Positions 24,983 to 33,324 of a DNA stretch of 64,000 nt are shown here, piece by piece (the first letter of the stretch is position 1; the number at the start of each line of letters is the position of its first letter). Below the pieces are notes generated by a model that was not told where the DNA came from, did not search any database, and saw only the letters and a program-made list of their open reading frames with translations. The stretch covers positions 1 through 64,000 of the forward strand of contig NZ_BONF01000034.1 in assembly GCF_016862575.1 (NCBI RefSeq), written 5' to 3'. A program made the translations under genes and the position numbers. Origin of the DNA: Catellatospora bangladeshensis. Its GTDB lineage: Bacteria > Actinomycetota > Actinomycetes > Mycobacteriales > Micromonosporaceae.

Positions 24983-25249
24983 TCAGTCGGGCCAGCGGCC
25001 CGTCAGCGACTTGACCGCGTGCGCACCGCCGCGGTCGACGGCCGCCTTGACCAGGCCGAAAATGGCGCCCTGCACCGCCGCGGCGACCAGGATCTCGGCC
25101 ATGCCCTTGGTCCGGTCGGTGGCGTGGGGCGCCTCGCGCGACCCCGAAGCCACCCGCCAGACCTGCTTGAACGCCGCACCCGCGATCGCACCGGCGAGCA
25201 CGCCGCCGACGATGCCGATCGGCTTGTACATCACCGTCTGTTTGTTCAT
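24983..25249 (-). CDS. DUF4235 membrane protein
   Basis: Protein of 88 residues with the full DUF4235 pattern: MYKPIGIVGGVLAGAIAGAAFKQVWRVASG near the N-terminus and EILVAAAVQGAIFGLVKAAVDRGGA at the C-terminus, giving two membrane helices flanking a charged loop. Function unknown, common in actinobacteria near stress genes. It is divergent from the CsbD gene, with a 127-base shared promoter region. Confidence 0.93.
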   Translation of the reverse strand: MNKQTVMYKPIGIVGGVLAGAIAGAAFKQVWRVASGSREAPHATDRTKGMAEILVAAAVQGAIFGLVKAAVDRGGAHAVKSLTGRWPD

Positions 25250-25376
25250 GGCGCGCCCATACCCGCCTGGCCCGGGTTCAGTCCACCCGGCCGCAGTGGA
25301 CGATCATCGGCCAGGTTTCGCCCGGCAGCGGTCCGGGAAGTCGAGGGTCAGCATCAACGACCGGACGGAGCTGAAC

Positions 25377-25586
25377 ATGGGTGCGCTGGACGAGGCGAAG
25401 CACAAGGGCCAGGAGCTGCTCGGCAAGGCCAAGGAGAAGGTCGGCGACCTGACCGACAACCACTCCCTGCAGGCCGAGGGCCTGGCCGACCAGGCCAAGG
25501 CGAAGGTCAACCAGGCCGGTGACGAGGTCCGCGACGCGGTTCGCGGGCGCGACCGCGACGAGGACGACCTGCGCTCCGAGCGCTGA
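25377..25586 (+). CDS. CsbD-family stress protein
   Basis: Small hydrophilic protein of 69 residues. The CsbD motif is clear: GALDEAKHKGQELLGKAKEKVGDLTDNHSLQAEGLADQAKAKVNQAG. Members are strongly induced by general stress sigma factors in other bacteria, but their mechanism is unknown. GGAG lies six bases before the ATG. A 14-bp hairpin follows. Confidence 0.95.
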   Translation: MGALDEAKHKGQELLGKAKEKVGDLTDNHSLQAEGLADQAKAKVNQAGDEVRDAVRGRDRDEDDLRSER

Positions 25587-25603
25587 GCCCGGCCTTCCGC
25601 CAC

Positions 25604-25636
25604 ACGTGGCCCGCCCCTCGCCGGGGCGGGCCACGT
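25604..25636 (+). terminator. Terminator after the CsbD gene
   Basis: Perfect 14-bp stem ACGTGGCCCGCCCC/GGGGCGGGCCACGT with a 5-base loop, 18 bases after the stop, followed by TGCTGTTT. Confidence 0.85.
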
Positions 25637-25772
25637 TGCTGTTTGCCGGGTACTCGTGACGATCGGCGCGAAACGTCACGGGCGGCGGGCGGGGCGGGCC
25701 GCCGCCGGGTTTACCGGCGCGCCGATCGGGAGAAGTTGCCCGTACAAGATTCATCTGCCTGTGGAGGACATC

Positions 25773-25979
25773 ATGCGACTCAACGAAGACGACATCGTCG
25801 CCTCGCAGGGACCCGGCGGTGAGGGTCCGGCCGACGCGGGCGCCGGTGAGCCGGCCGACCCGAGCGAGCACGACGGCGGCGCGGACGGCGGCGCGGAGAC
25901 CGAGGGTCCGGAGGACGCCGGTGCCGGTGACAGCGTGGACGCCGACGAGCACGACGGAGGAGCAGACGGCGGTGCCTGA
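25773..25979 (+). CDS. Small acidic tandem-repeat peptide, possible modified-peptide precursor
   Basis: Protein of 68 residues that I do not recognise. A 12-residue N-terminal part MRLNEDDIVASQ is followed by two 27-residue-period repeats, each starting EGP(A/E)DAGAG and ending in the identical EHDGGADGGA (residues 32-41 and 59-68). It has no signal peptide or hydrophobic stretch, and composition is almost only Asp, Glu, Gly, Ala and Pro. GTGGAGGA precedes the ATG. The stop overlaps the start of the JmjC-type oxygenase gene by eight bases, and the oxygenase's ribosome site lies inside the second repeat. A leader plus repeated core beside a modifying enzyme fits a ribosomally made, post-translationally hydroxylated peptide; an acidic accessory protein is the alternative. 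Confidence 0.75.
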   Translation: MRLNEDDIVASQGPGGEGPADAGAGEPADPSEHDGGADGGAETEGPEDAGAGDSVDADEHDGGADGGA

Positions 25980-27198
25980 GCTGCTCGGGTACGCAGCGCC
26001 GGGCTCGCCGAGCCCGGCGCTGCGGCGCTGCGTGGGCGACCCGGACGGCTTCGCCCGGACGTACTGGGGACAGCGGCCGCTGCTGCGGGACACGGGCGGC
26101 TTCGCCGACCTGCTGGACCTCGACGCGGTCGACGAGCTGCTCAGCGTCCGCGGGCTGCGCACCCCGTTCCTGCGCGTGGCGCACGAGGGGCAGCTGGTGC
26201 CCGCCGCGCGGTTCACCGGCGGCGGCGGGCTGGGCGCCGAGGTGGGCGACCAGGTGCGCGACGACCGGGTGCTGGACCTGCTGTCCGCCGGGGCGACGCT
26301 GGTGCTGCAGGGCCTGCACCGGATCTGGCCGCCGCTGCAGGAGTTCTGCCTGGACCTTTCCGCGGAGCTGGGGTGCGCGGTGCAGGCCAACGCCTATTTG
26401 ACCCCGGCCGGCAACCAGGGCTTCGCCACCCACTACGACACCCACGACGTGTTCGTGCTGCAGGTCGCGGGTGTCAAGCACTGGCGGGTCCACGAGCCCG
26501 TGCAGCCCGATCCGCTCGAACGCCAGCCCTGGGGCGGCTTCGCCGACGAGGTCGCCGCGACGGCGTCCGGCCCGGCCCACCTGGACCACGTGCTGTCGCC
26601 CGGCGAGCTGCTGTACCTGCCGCGCGGCTGGCTGCACGCCGCCGCCGCGGTCGACGCGACCAGCCTGCACATCACGCTGGGCCTGCGCCGCCCGACCCGG
26701 TACACCATCGCGCAGGCTCTGCTCGACCTGGCGTGCGCGGACCCGCAACTGCGCGCCGGGCTGCCGCTGGGCCTGGACCTGACCGACCCCGCGCAGCTGG
26801 CCCCGCATCTGGCCGCGACGGTGGAGGCGCTGCACGACATGGCGCGCAAGGCCGACCCGGCGGACGTCGCCCGGGCCCTGCGCACCGGGCAGTGGACGGC
26901 GCACCGCCCGGCCCCGGTGCGCCCCGTCGCGCAGGCCGCGTTCGCCGCCGGGCTGACCGACGGGGACCTGGTGCGGGTCCGCCCCGGGCTGCGCTTCACC
27001 TGTGTGGACGGACGGCTGGAGCTGCCCGGTGGCCGGACGCTGACGTTCCCAGCCGGCTGCCAGGAGGCGCTCGCGGCGGTGCTCGCGGGTCCGCCCGTAC
27101 GCGTCGGCGAGCTGCCCGGCCTCGACGACACCGAGTCCCGGCTGGTCCTGGTGCGGCGGCTGCTGCGGGAGGCGGTCCTGGTCCCCGCCGGAGGCTGA
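25972..27198 (+). CDS. JmjC/cupin-type Fe(II) 2-oxoglutarate oxygenase (ROXA-like)
   Basis: Protein of 408 residues of the cupin-like JmjC group that hydroxylates protein side chains (bacterial YcfD hydroxylates ribosomal protein uL16; family knowledge). The iron triad is visible as H154-x-D156 in FATHYDTHD and H222 in LPRGWLHAA. YLTPAGNQG and VKHWRVHEP are other core motifs. The C-terminal part (about 245-408) contains a helical dimerisation-type region and a winged-helix-like end (RPGLRFTCVDGRLELPGG). The GTG start overlaps the small peptide gene by eight bases with GGAGGAG nine bases upstream, so translation is coupled. The coupled peptide is the obvious candidate substrate; a ribosomal protein is the alternative. 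Confidence 0.88.
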   Translation: MPELLGYAAPGSPSPALRRCVGDPDGFARTYWGQRPLLRDTGGFADLLDLDAVDELLSVRGLRTPFLRVAHEGQLVPAARFTGGGGLGAEVGDQVRDDRVLDLLSAGATLVLQGLHRIWPPLQEFCLDLSAELGCAVQANAYLTPAGNQGFATHYDTHDVFVLQVAGVKHWRVHEPVQPDPLERQPWGGFADEVAATASGPAHLDHVLSPGELLYLPRGWLHAAAAVDATSLHITLGLRRPTRYTIAQALLDLACADPQLRAGLPLGLDLTDPAQLAPHLAATVEALHDMARKADPADVARALRTGQWTAHRPAPVRPVAQAAFAAGLTDGDLVRVRPGLRFTCVDGRLELPGGRTLTFPAGCQEALAAVLAGPPVRVGELPGLDDTESRLVLVRRLLREAVLVPAGG

Positions 27199-27239
27199 GG
27201 CCGGGTTTGCCCGTCCCGGCGAGCGGGGATCCGGATGCC

Positions 27240-27734
27240 ATGCATCTGCCCATCAATCACCGGCTCCGGCCGCACTGGCGCCTGCTGGCCGGGCTGTGCG
27301 GCGCGTACCTTCTGGCGTTCGGCGTGCTCGGCGTGGTGGCCACGGCGGGCCTGCCGCTGTTCGACCGCGCGGACACGCACGTGCTCGGCCTGCGGGCGAA
27401 CCCGGCGTTCGCCTGGCTGTCGCTGCTGGCGGGCGGGGTGGTGCTGCTCGCCGCGATCGTCGGGCGCGACCTGGCCCACTGGGTGAACCTGGGCGCGGGC
27501 GGCCTGTTCCTGCTCGTCGGCCTGGCCATGCTCGCACTGCTGCAGACGCCGCAGAACGTGCTCAACTTCGAGGTGGCGACCTGTGTCGTGGCCCTGCTGA
27601 TCGGCACGGCGCTGCTCACGGCGGGGCTCTACGGCAAGACCGGCACCCCGCGGGAGTCGGCGGCCGAGGAGGTCCTGCGCCACAGCACCCGGCCCGGTGA
27701 CAAGTTCACCGTGCGCCCGGAGTCCGGCGCGTAG
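27240..27734 (+). CDS. DUF4383 four-helix membrane protein
   Basis: Protein of 164 residues with four membrane helices (LLAGLCGAYLLAFGVLGVVA, LSLLAGGVVLLAAIV, LFLLVGLAMLALL, CVVALLIGTALLTAGLYG) and the DUF4383 signature HWVNLGAGGLFLLVG and QTPQNVLNFEVAT. The C-terminal tail is polar. Function unknown. It follows the oxygenase gene by 41 bases and may be in its operon. Confidence 0.9.
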   Translation: MHLPINHRLRPHWRLLAGLCGAYLLAFGVLGVVATAGLPLFDRADTHVLGLRANPAFAWLSLLAGGVVLLAAIVGRDLAHWVNLGAGGLFLLVGLAMLALLQTPQNVLNFEVATCVVALLIGTALLTAGLYGKTGTPRESAAEEVLRHSTRPGDKFTVRPESGA

Positions 27735-27750
27735 TCACTGCTGCGGCACG

Positions 27751-27789
27751 GGGCGGCGGATGGGCGACCATCCGCCGCCCGTTCCTTTT
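27751..27789 (+). terminator. Strong intrinsic terminator after the DUF4383 gene
   Basis: Perfect 13-bp stem GGGCGGCGGATGG/CCATCCGCCGCCC with a GCGA tetraloop, followed by GTTCCTTTT. The best canonical terminator in the window. Confidence 0.9.
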
Positions 27790-27937
27790 CCGCGGCAGAG
27801 GCACCCGGCCGCGAACCGATCGAGATATGAAAGATCACGTGTGGCGGGATGGTACGGCGGCGGACCTACAATTCGTGCACATCGCCGCACCACCGGTGCC
27901 CCGCGCCCGTCCGGTGCACTGCCCGCTGAGGTGAAGC

Positions 27938-30781
27938 TTGCCCGTCCACTTCGACCTGCTCGGCCCGCTGACGGTGTCGCGTGACGGCCGGCCGGTCCCG
28001 CTCGGCTCGACGAAACAGCAGCTCGTCCTTGCCGTGCTGCTGCTGCACCCGGGCGAGACGGTGACCGTCCTGGAGCTGACGGCGGCGCTGTGGAGCGGCG
28101 ATCCGCCCGACTCCGCGGCGGCCAACATCCGCACCTACGTCCGCGGCCTGCGCCAGGCCCTCGACGGCGGCCAGGACGGCCGGATCCACACCACGGCCGG
28201 CGGCTACCTGCTGCGGGTGGACCCGGGCGAGCGGGACCTGGACCGCTTCGACGCCGCCGCGGCGCGGGGCCGGGCCGCCCTGGCCGCGGGTGACGCGCGC
28301 GGCGCCGCCGCGGCCATGGCCACCGCTGTGAGCCTGTGGCGCGGACCCGCGTTCGCCGGGCTTCCCCTGCCCCGGCGCATCGACGCCCGCGTCGCGCAAC
28401 TGGCCGAGCGGCGGCTGCTGGCCGAGGAGGACCACGCCGAGGCACGGCTGGCGGTCGGCGAGCCGGCGGCGGCGGTCGCCGGGCTGCGTACGCTGCTGCA
28501 CCGGCATCCGCTGCGCCAGCGCGCCTGGGCGCTGCTCATGCGCGGCCTCTACCGCACCGGTGACGTGTCCGGCGCGCTGGCGGCGTTCCGGCAGGCTCGG
28601 CTGGTGCTGGCGGAGGAGACGGGCATGGACCCCGGCCCCGAGCTGACCCGGCTGCACGACGACGTCCTGCACCACCGCCTCGACACGCACCCCGCCGGTC
28701 CCGGCCGCGGCGCGGCAGCGCGGCCGGTGTCGGGGCGCCCGCAGCAGCTGCCGCTGGCCGTGCCGGGCTTCGTCGGCCGCAGCGCCGAGCTGGCCCTGCT
28801 CGACGGGTTCCTCACCGGCCCGGCAGACCGCCCGGCCGGGGTGGACATCGCCACCGTCAGCGGCATGGCCGGCGTCGGCAAGACCACCCTGGCCCTGCAC
28901 TGGGCACACCGGACGCTCCACCGCTTCCCCGACGGCCAGCTCTACCTCAACCTGCGCGGCTACGACGACGGCGACGCGGTCAACCCCGCCGACGCCCTGG
29001 TCACCTTCCTCGAGGCGCTCGGGGTGCCGATCGGCCGCATCCCGAGCAGCACCGACGCCCGCACCGGGCTCTACCGCAGCCTGCTCGCCGACCGCCGCAT
29101 GCTCGTCGTGCTCGACAACGCCCGCGACGCCGCCCAGGTGCGCCCGCTGCTGCCCGGCGCGGGCCGGTGCGCCGTCCTGGTGACCAGCCGTGACCAGCTC
29201 GCCGGCCTGGCCGCCGCCGAGGCCGCCCGGCCGCTCACCCTCGACGTGCTGACCGAGCCGGAGTCCCGCAACCTGCTGCGCGGCCGCCTCGGGCCGGAGC
29301 GGCTCAGCGCGGAACCCGGGGCGGTCGCCGACATGATCGAGCTGACCGGCCGCCTGCCGCTGGCGCTGTCCATCGTCGCGGCCCGGGTGGCCGCCCGGCC
29401 GTCCTTCCCGCTCGACGCCGTCGCCGCGCAGCTGCGTACGTCCGAGGACCGGCTCGCCGCCCTGGCCGACGGCGACCTCCGCCGGGTGTTCTCGTGGTCG
29501 CACCGGGCGCTGAGCCCCGACGCGGCACGGCTGCTGCGGCTGCTGGGCCTGCATCCGGGACCGGACCTGACCGGCGCGGCCGCCGCGGCGCTGTGCGGGC
29601 GGTCCCGGGCCGAGATCGGCGCGCCGCTGCGCGAGCTGACCCGGCTGCATCTGCTCACCGAGCACCTGCCGGGGCGCTACCACCTGCACGACCTGCTGCG
29701 CACGTACGCCGCCGAGCTGGCCCGCGACGGCGAGCAGGAGGCGGAACGGCACGCCGCCCGGGGCCGCATGTACGACCACTACCTGCACAGCGCCCGCCCC
29801 GCCGCCGTGCTGCTGCAGCCGACGTGGACGCCGATCGAGCCCGAGCCCGCCCGGCAGCCGGGCACGTACGTGCCGATCGCCGACCGGGCCGCGGCCACGG
29901 CCTGGTTCAACGCCGAGCATCCGGTGCTGCTGCGGGTGCTGCGCCAGGCCGCCGAGACCGGCCACGAGCGGTACGCCGGGCAGCTGGCCTGGACGCTGGC
30001 CGCCTACCTCGCCCCGCGCGGCCTGTTCCAGGACCAGCTCACCGCCCAGCAGACGGCGCTGGCCGCGGCCGAACGCATCGGCGACACCGAGGCGCAGGCA
30101 CTGGCCAGCCGGATGCTCGCGCGAGCGCTCATGCGGCTCGGCGACCACGACGCGGCCGAGCACCACATCCGGCGCGCGCTGGACCTGTACGGGCAGCTCG
30201 GTGACCTGGCCAGCATCGCGCTGGTGCTGCGGCAGTACACCGAGCAGTGCACGCGGCGCGGCCGGCTGGACGAGGCGCTGGCGCACAGCGCCGAAGCGCT
30301 GCGGGTGTCCCGGCTGATCGGCAACGACTACGCCGAGGCGCGCGCCCTGAACACGAAGGGCTACCTGCACGCCCTGAACGGCGACTACGTGCAGGCCGTG
30401 GCCGACTGCACGGAGGCGCTGGCCCGGCAGCGGCGGATGGGCGACCGGGTGGGCCAGGCCGCGACCCTGGACAGCCTGGGTTTCGCGTACCACCGCCTGG
30501 GCGATCCGGCCGAGGCGGTGGCCTGCTTCGAGCAGTCCATCGAGCGCTTCCGCGAGTCGGCGAACCGCTTTCACGAGGCCGAGACCCTCACCCGGCTCGG
30601 CGAGGCGCAGGAGGCGCTGTCCGACCTGCCCGCGGCGGTGGAGGCCTGGCGGAGGGCGGTGCGGATCTACGACGAGCTGGGCGACGCGGCGGCCGAGCCC
30701 GCGCGGCGGCGCCTGGCCGAGCTGACCGGGGAGGAAAGTGTGGCGCAGATCACCACACTCAGGTCCTCAAACGAGGGATAG
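27938..30781 (+). CDS. AfsR/SARP-type transcriptional regulator (BTAD, NB-ARC, TPR)
   Basis: Large regulator of 947 residues. Order: OmpR-type winged helix (1-90, FDLLGPLTVSRDGRPVPLG to GGYLLRVDPGE), bacterial transcriptional activation domain (about 95-240, ending LAEETGMDPGPELTRLHDDVL), NB-ARC ATPase (P-loop GMAGVGKTT near residue 310, YLNLRGYD, LLVLDNARDAAQV-like Walker B, LPLALSIVAAR) and C-terminal tetratricopeptide repeats from about 640. Such proteins activate secondary metabolism or differentiation genes, with the ATPase/TPR part as a switch. The TTG start has GAGGTG just upstream. No biosynthetic cluster lies in the window, so the target is unknown. Confidence 0.95.
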   Translation: MPVHFDLLGPLTVSRDGRPVPLGSTKQQLVLAVLLLHPGETVTVLELTAALWSGDPPDSAAANIRTYVRGLRQALDGGQDGRIHTTAGGYLLRVDPGERDLDRFDAAAARGRAALAAGDARGAAAAMATAVSLWRGPAFAGLPLPRRIDARVAQLAERRLLAEEDHAEARLAVGEPAAAVAGLRTLLHRHPLRQRAWALLMRGLYRTGDVSGALAAFRQARLVLAEETGMDPGPELTRLHDDVLHHRLDTHPAGPGRGAAARPVSGRPQQLPLAVPGFVGRSAELALLDGFLTGPADRPAGVDIATVSGMAGVGKTTLALHWAHRTLHRFPDGQLYLNLRGYDDGDAVNPADALVTFLEALGVPIGRIPSSTDARTGLYRSLLADRRMLVVLDNARDAAQVRPLLPGAGRCAVLVTSRDQLAGLAAAEAARPLTLDVLTEPESRNLLRGRLGPERLSAEPGAVADMIELTGRLPLALSIVAARVAARPSFPLDAVAAQLRTSEDRLAALADGDLRRVFSWSHRALSPDAARLLRLLGLHPGPDLTGAAAAALCGRSRAEIGAPLRELTRLHLLTEHLPGRYHLHDLLRTYAAELARDGEQEAERHAARGRMYDHYLHSARPAAVLLQPTWTPIEPEPARQPGTYVPIADRAAATAWFNAEHPVLLRVLRQAAETGHERYAGQLAWTLAAYLAPRGLFQDQLTAQQTALAAAERIGDTEAQALASRMLARALMRLGDHDAAEHHIRRALDLYGQLGDLASIALVLRQYTEQCTRRGRLDEALAHSAEALRVSRLIGNDYAEARALNTKGYLHALNGDYVQAVADCTEALARQRRMGDRVGQAATLDSLGFAYHRLGDPAEAVACFEQSIERFRESANRFHEAETLTRLGEAQEALSDLPAAVEAWRRAVRIYDELGDAAAEPARRRLAELTGEESVAQITTLRSSNEG

Positions 30782-30959
30782 ACCTCGCCGCCGACATGTC
30801 GTGATCGCCCTCATACCCACCCTGGAGCGCCTTCCACCCCGGCCCTCGATCCCCCCTGAGCAGAGTGCCGTGTTCGGCCGCAGGAAAGGCCCCAGCACCC
30901 TTTTGATCTTGAATGTGTACGGGCGGCCGGACCGCGGCATCGTCACTACGGTGGCCCGC

Positions 30960-31487
30960 ATGCCAGAACTGATCCTGCCCACCACCCGCCTGCATGCCGA
31001 GTTCCTGGAGTGCCACCAGGAGTGGGGTCCCGGCCTGCACGAGGACGGCTTCGGCCTCGGCCCCGGCGACGACGTGCACTCGCCCGAGGGCTTCGCCGCC
31101 TGGGTGCACGAGCGGACCCGGCTCACCCACCCCGCCGGAGCGCCCTGCCCGGACGAGCCGCACGGCTCACCCCGCTGGCTCGTCGAGCACGGCCGGGTGC
31201 TCGGCGGTTTCGCCCTGCGGCACCGGTTCGACCCGCTGCGCGGCCACATCGGCTACGGCGTACGCCCCTCCGCACGCCGCCGCGGCCTGGCCGCCTGGGC
31301 GCTGGGCGAGATGCTCGGCGAGGCGCGCGCCGCGCTCGGCGTCGACCGGGTGCTGCTGGTCTGCGCCGTGGACAACGTCGCCTCGGCCCGCACCATCGAG
31401 CGCAACGGCGGCGTCTTCGACGACATCCAGGACACCGAGCTCGGCTCGATCCGGCGCTACTGGATCGATCTGGTCCCGACCGCGTGA
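30960..31487 (+). CDS. GNAT-family N-acetyltransferase
   Basis: Protein of 175 residues. The acetyl-CoA binding motif appears as GYGVRPSARRRGLAAWALGEML, followed by VLLVCAVDNVASARTIERNGGVFDD, the usual GNAT strand and helix. The N-terminal third (HEDGFGLGPGDDVHSPEGFAAWV) is family-specific. The substrate is unknown; similar proteins acetylate amino groups of small molecules or ribosomal protein N-termini. The ATG at 30960 lies 178 bases after the SARP stop. Confidence 0.88.
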   Translation: MPELILPTTRLHAEFLECHQEWGPGLHEDGFGLGPGDDVHSPEGFAAWVHERTRLTHPAGAPCPDEPHGSPRWLVEHGRVLGGFALRHRFDPLRGHIGYGVRPSARRRGLAAWALGEMLGEARAALGVDRVLLVCAVDNVASARTIERNGGVFDDIQDTELGSIRRYWIDLVPTA

Positions 31488-31495
31488 ACGCCGGA

Positions 31496-31521
31496 GGCCG
31501 GGCCGCGCGGGCGGCCCGGCC
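31496..31521. terminator. Bidirectional terminator between GNAT and propeller genes
   Basis: Perfect 11-bp stem GGCCGGGCCGC/GCGGCCCGGCC with loop GCGG, nine bases after one stop and ten before the convergent one. Confidence 0.8.
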
Positions 31522-31531
31522 CCGGCAGCGG

Positions 31532-33226
31532 TCACTCCGCCGGCGGCAGCGTGATGCGCAGGAACCGGGTGCCGGCGCCGCCCGGCGCGGTGCCGCCGGC
31601 GGCGATCCACACCGTGCCGCCCACGCCGGACGCGGCCGTGTACAGCTGCCCGTAGGTGCCGACCAGCACCGGCTGCACGTCGGCGATGTCGTCACCGTCG
31701 AGCGAGATCCGGTAGAGTCGGGCACCGGTCGCGCACGCGACGTAGACGACGGTGCGCACCACGGCCAGGCCGCCGCAGCCGCCCTCCCCGGCCGGGAACA
31801 TGTACTTGGGCGCGACGAGGCTGGACGACGCACATCCGGCGCCCGACCTCGACTCGGTGCCCTCGCACATCGGCCAGCCGTGGTTGCCGCCCTTCACCAC
31901 GAGGTTGGTCTCGTCCTCGACGGTGTCGCCGTACTCCTGCATCCACAGCTTTCCGCGCGCGTCGAAGGCGAGGCCGCGCGGATCGCGGTGCCCGTAACTC
32001 CAGATGTAGCCGCCGAACGGGTTGCCCGACGGCACCTTGCCGTCCGGGTTGAACCGCAGCACCTTGCCCGCGAGGCCGGCCATGTTCTGGGCCAGGCGCG
32101 GCACCCCGGCGTCGCCGGTGGCGACATACAGCTTGCCGTCCGGCCCGAACCGCAGCCCGCCTCCGTTGTGGACCTTGCCGCGCGGGATGCCCACGACCAG
32201 AGACTCCATCGAGCCCCCGTCCAGCCCTGCGGCGCGCAGGCGCAGCCGGACGATCCGGCTGTCCGTCGCCGTGGTCTGGAAGGCGTACACCCAGCGGTCC
32301 TTGGCGAAGGTGGGCGCGACGGCCAGGCCCAGCAGCCCGCTGTTGCCGGTGCCCACGGTGCCCGGCACCGTGCCCAGCGGCTTGGACTGTCCGGTGCGCG
32401 GATCCAGCAGCACGACCTCGTGCTGGTCACGCCGCGCGAACAGCACCGTGCCGTCGGGCAGCGGCGCGAGCGCGGAGACCGTCGCGGCGTCCTCGGCGAC
32501 GACGCCGACCTCGCACAGCATCGTGCAGGACTTGCCCGCGGTCACCTCTATCCCCGCGCTGGGGGCCGACAGGTTGCCCTGCCCGTCGCGGGCGCTCACG
32601 TGGTAGCGGTGCCTGCTGTCCGGGGGCACCCCGAAGTCGGTGAAGCTGAACCGGTCGCCCGCGCTGCCCGCCACCGTGCCGACCTTGCCGCCGTCGCGGA
32701 ACACGTCGTACGCCGTCACCCCGACGTCGTCGGCGGCCGCCTGCCAGGTCATGGTGACCGTGGTGCCGTCGGCCGTGGCCTTCACCCCGCCCGGCGCGGC
32801 GGGCGCCTTGGCGTCCGATCCGCACTCCGGCGGCGTCACCACGAGCGTCTCGCTCGGCGGCGACACGTTGCCCGCCTCGTCCTGCGCCTTGACCTGGAGC
32901 TGCCACTGCTGCGCGGGCGCCGCCTCGATCACCGCCGAGGTGTGCTCAGCGTCGATCTCGGCGAGCACCTGCCCGTCCCGGAGCACCGCATACCAGGTGA
33001 CCTCGCGGTCGTCGGAGGAGGCGGCCCAGCTCACCGCGGCCGAGCGGCAGGTCGTCTCACCCAGGCTGACCCCGCCCGGCGCGGTCGGCGGCTGGACGTC
33101 CGGCGGCGGCTCCGGCCAGCGGACGATCAGGACGGCGAGCCCCACGACCGCGAGTACGAGCAACCCGGTGAGCAGCCGGGAGCCACCCGAGGAGGAGGCG
33201 ATGGGCGACGGGGCGACGGGCGTCAT
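31532..33226 (-). CDS. Membrane-anchored glucose/sorbosone dehydrogenase-like propeller with FN3 domains
   Basis: Protein of 564 residues. An N-terminal anchor LLTGLLVLAVVGLAVLIV (residues 18-35) is followed by two fibronectin type III domains (about 44-130 and 140-230, each with APGGV and D..GN.S.PS motifs) and a C-terminal six-bladed propeller of the PQQ glucose/sorbosone dehydrogenase fold (LLGLAVAPTFAKDRWVYAF, KVHNGGGLRFGPDGKLYVATGD, YSYGHRDPRGLAFD-type, EYGDTVEDETNLVVKGGNHGWP). The YGHRNPQGL and NHGWP motifs that surround PQQ/calcium in soluble glucose dehydrogenase are recognisable, so sugar oxidation outside the cell is plausible. The initiator lies 99 bases from the divergent-side TetR gene end. 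Confidence 0.87.
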   Translation of the reverse strand: MTPVAPSPIASSSGGSRLLTGLLVLAVVGLAVLIVRWPEPPPDVQPPTAPGGVSLGETTCRSAAVSWAASSDDREVTWYAVLRDGQVLAEIDAEHTSAVIEAAPAQQWQLQVKAQDEAGNVSPPSETLVVTPPECGSDAKAPAAPGGVKATADGTTVTMTWQAAADDVGVTAYDVFRDGGKVGTVAGSAGDRFSFTDFGVPPDSRHRYHVSARDGQGNLSAPSAGIEVTAGKSCTMLCEVGVVAEDAATVSALAPLPDGTVLFARRDQHEVVLLDPRTGQSKPLGTVPGTVGTGNSGLLGLAVAPTFAKDRWVYAFQTTATDSRIVRLRLRAAGLDGGSMESLVVGIPRGKVHNGGGLRFGPDGKLYVATGDAGVPRLAQNMAGLAGKVLRFNPDGKVPSGNPFGGYIWSYGHRDPRGLAFDARGKLWMQEYGDTVEDETNLVVKGGNHGWPMCEGTESRSGAGCASSSLVAPKYMFPAGEGGCGGLAVVRTVVYVACATGARLYRISLDGDDIADVQPVLVGTYGQLYTAASGVGGTVWIAAGGTAPGGAGTRFLRITLPPAE

Positions 33227-33324
33227 GTCGGGAATGTAGCGAGGCCGGGACCCTTACACCAGACCCGCGAACGACCTTGCGGAAACGGATTTTCCGCCTC
33301 CGAAACCGGCGGGATACGCGCTGG

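Noticed and set aside
27866-30574. Open frame of 902 codons antisense to the AfsR-type gene
   Set aside because: Low-complexity GQ/RV-rich sequence with no family features; the sense strand has P-loop, BTAD and TPR motifs.
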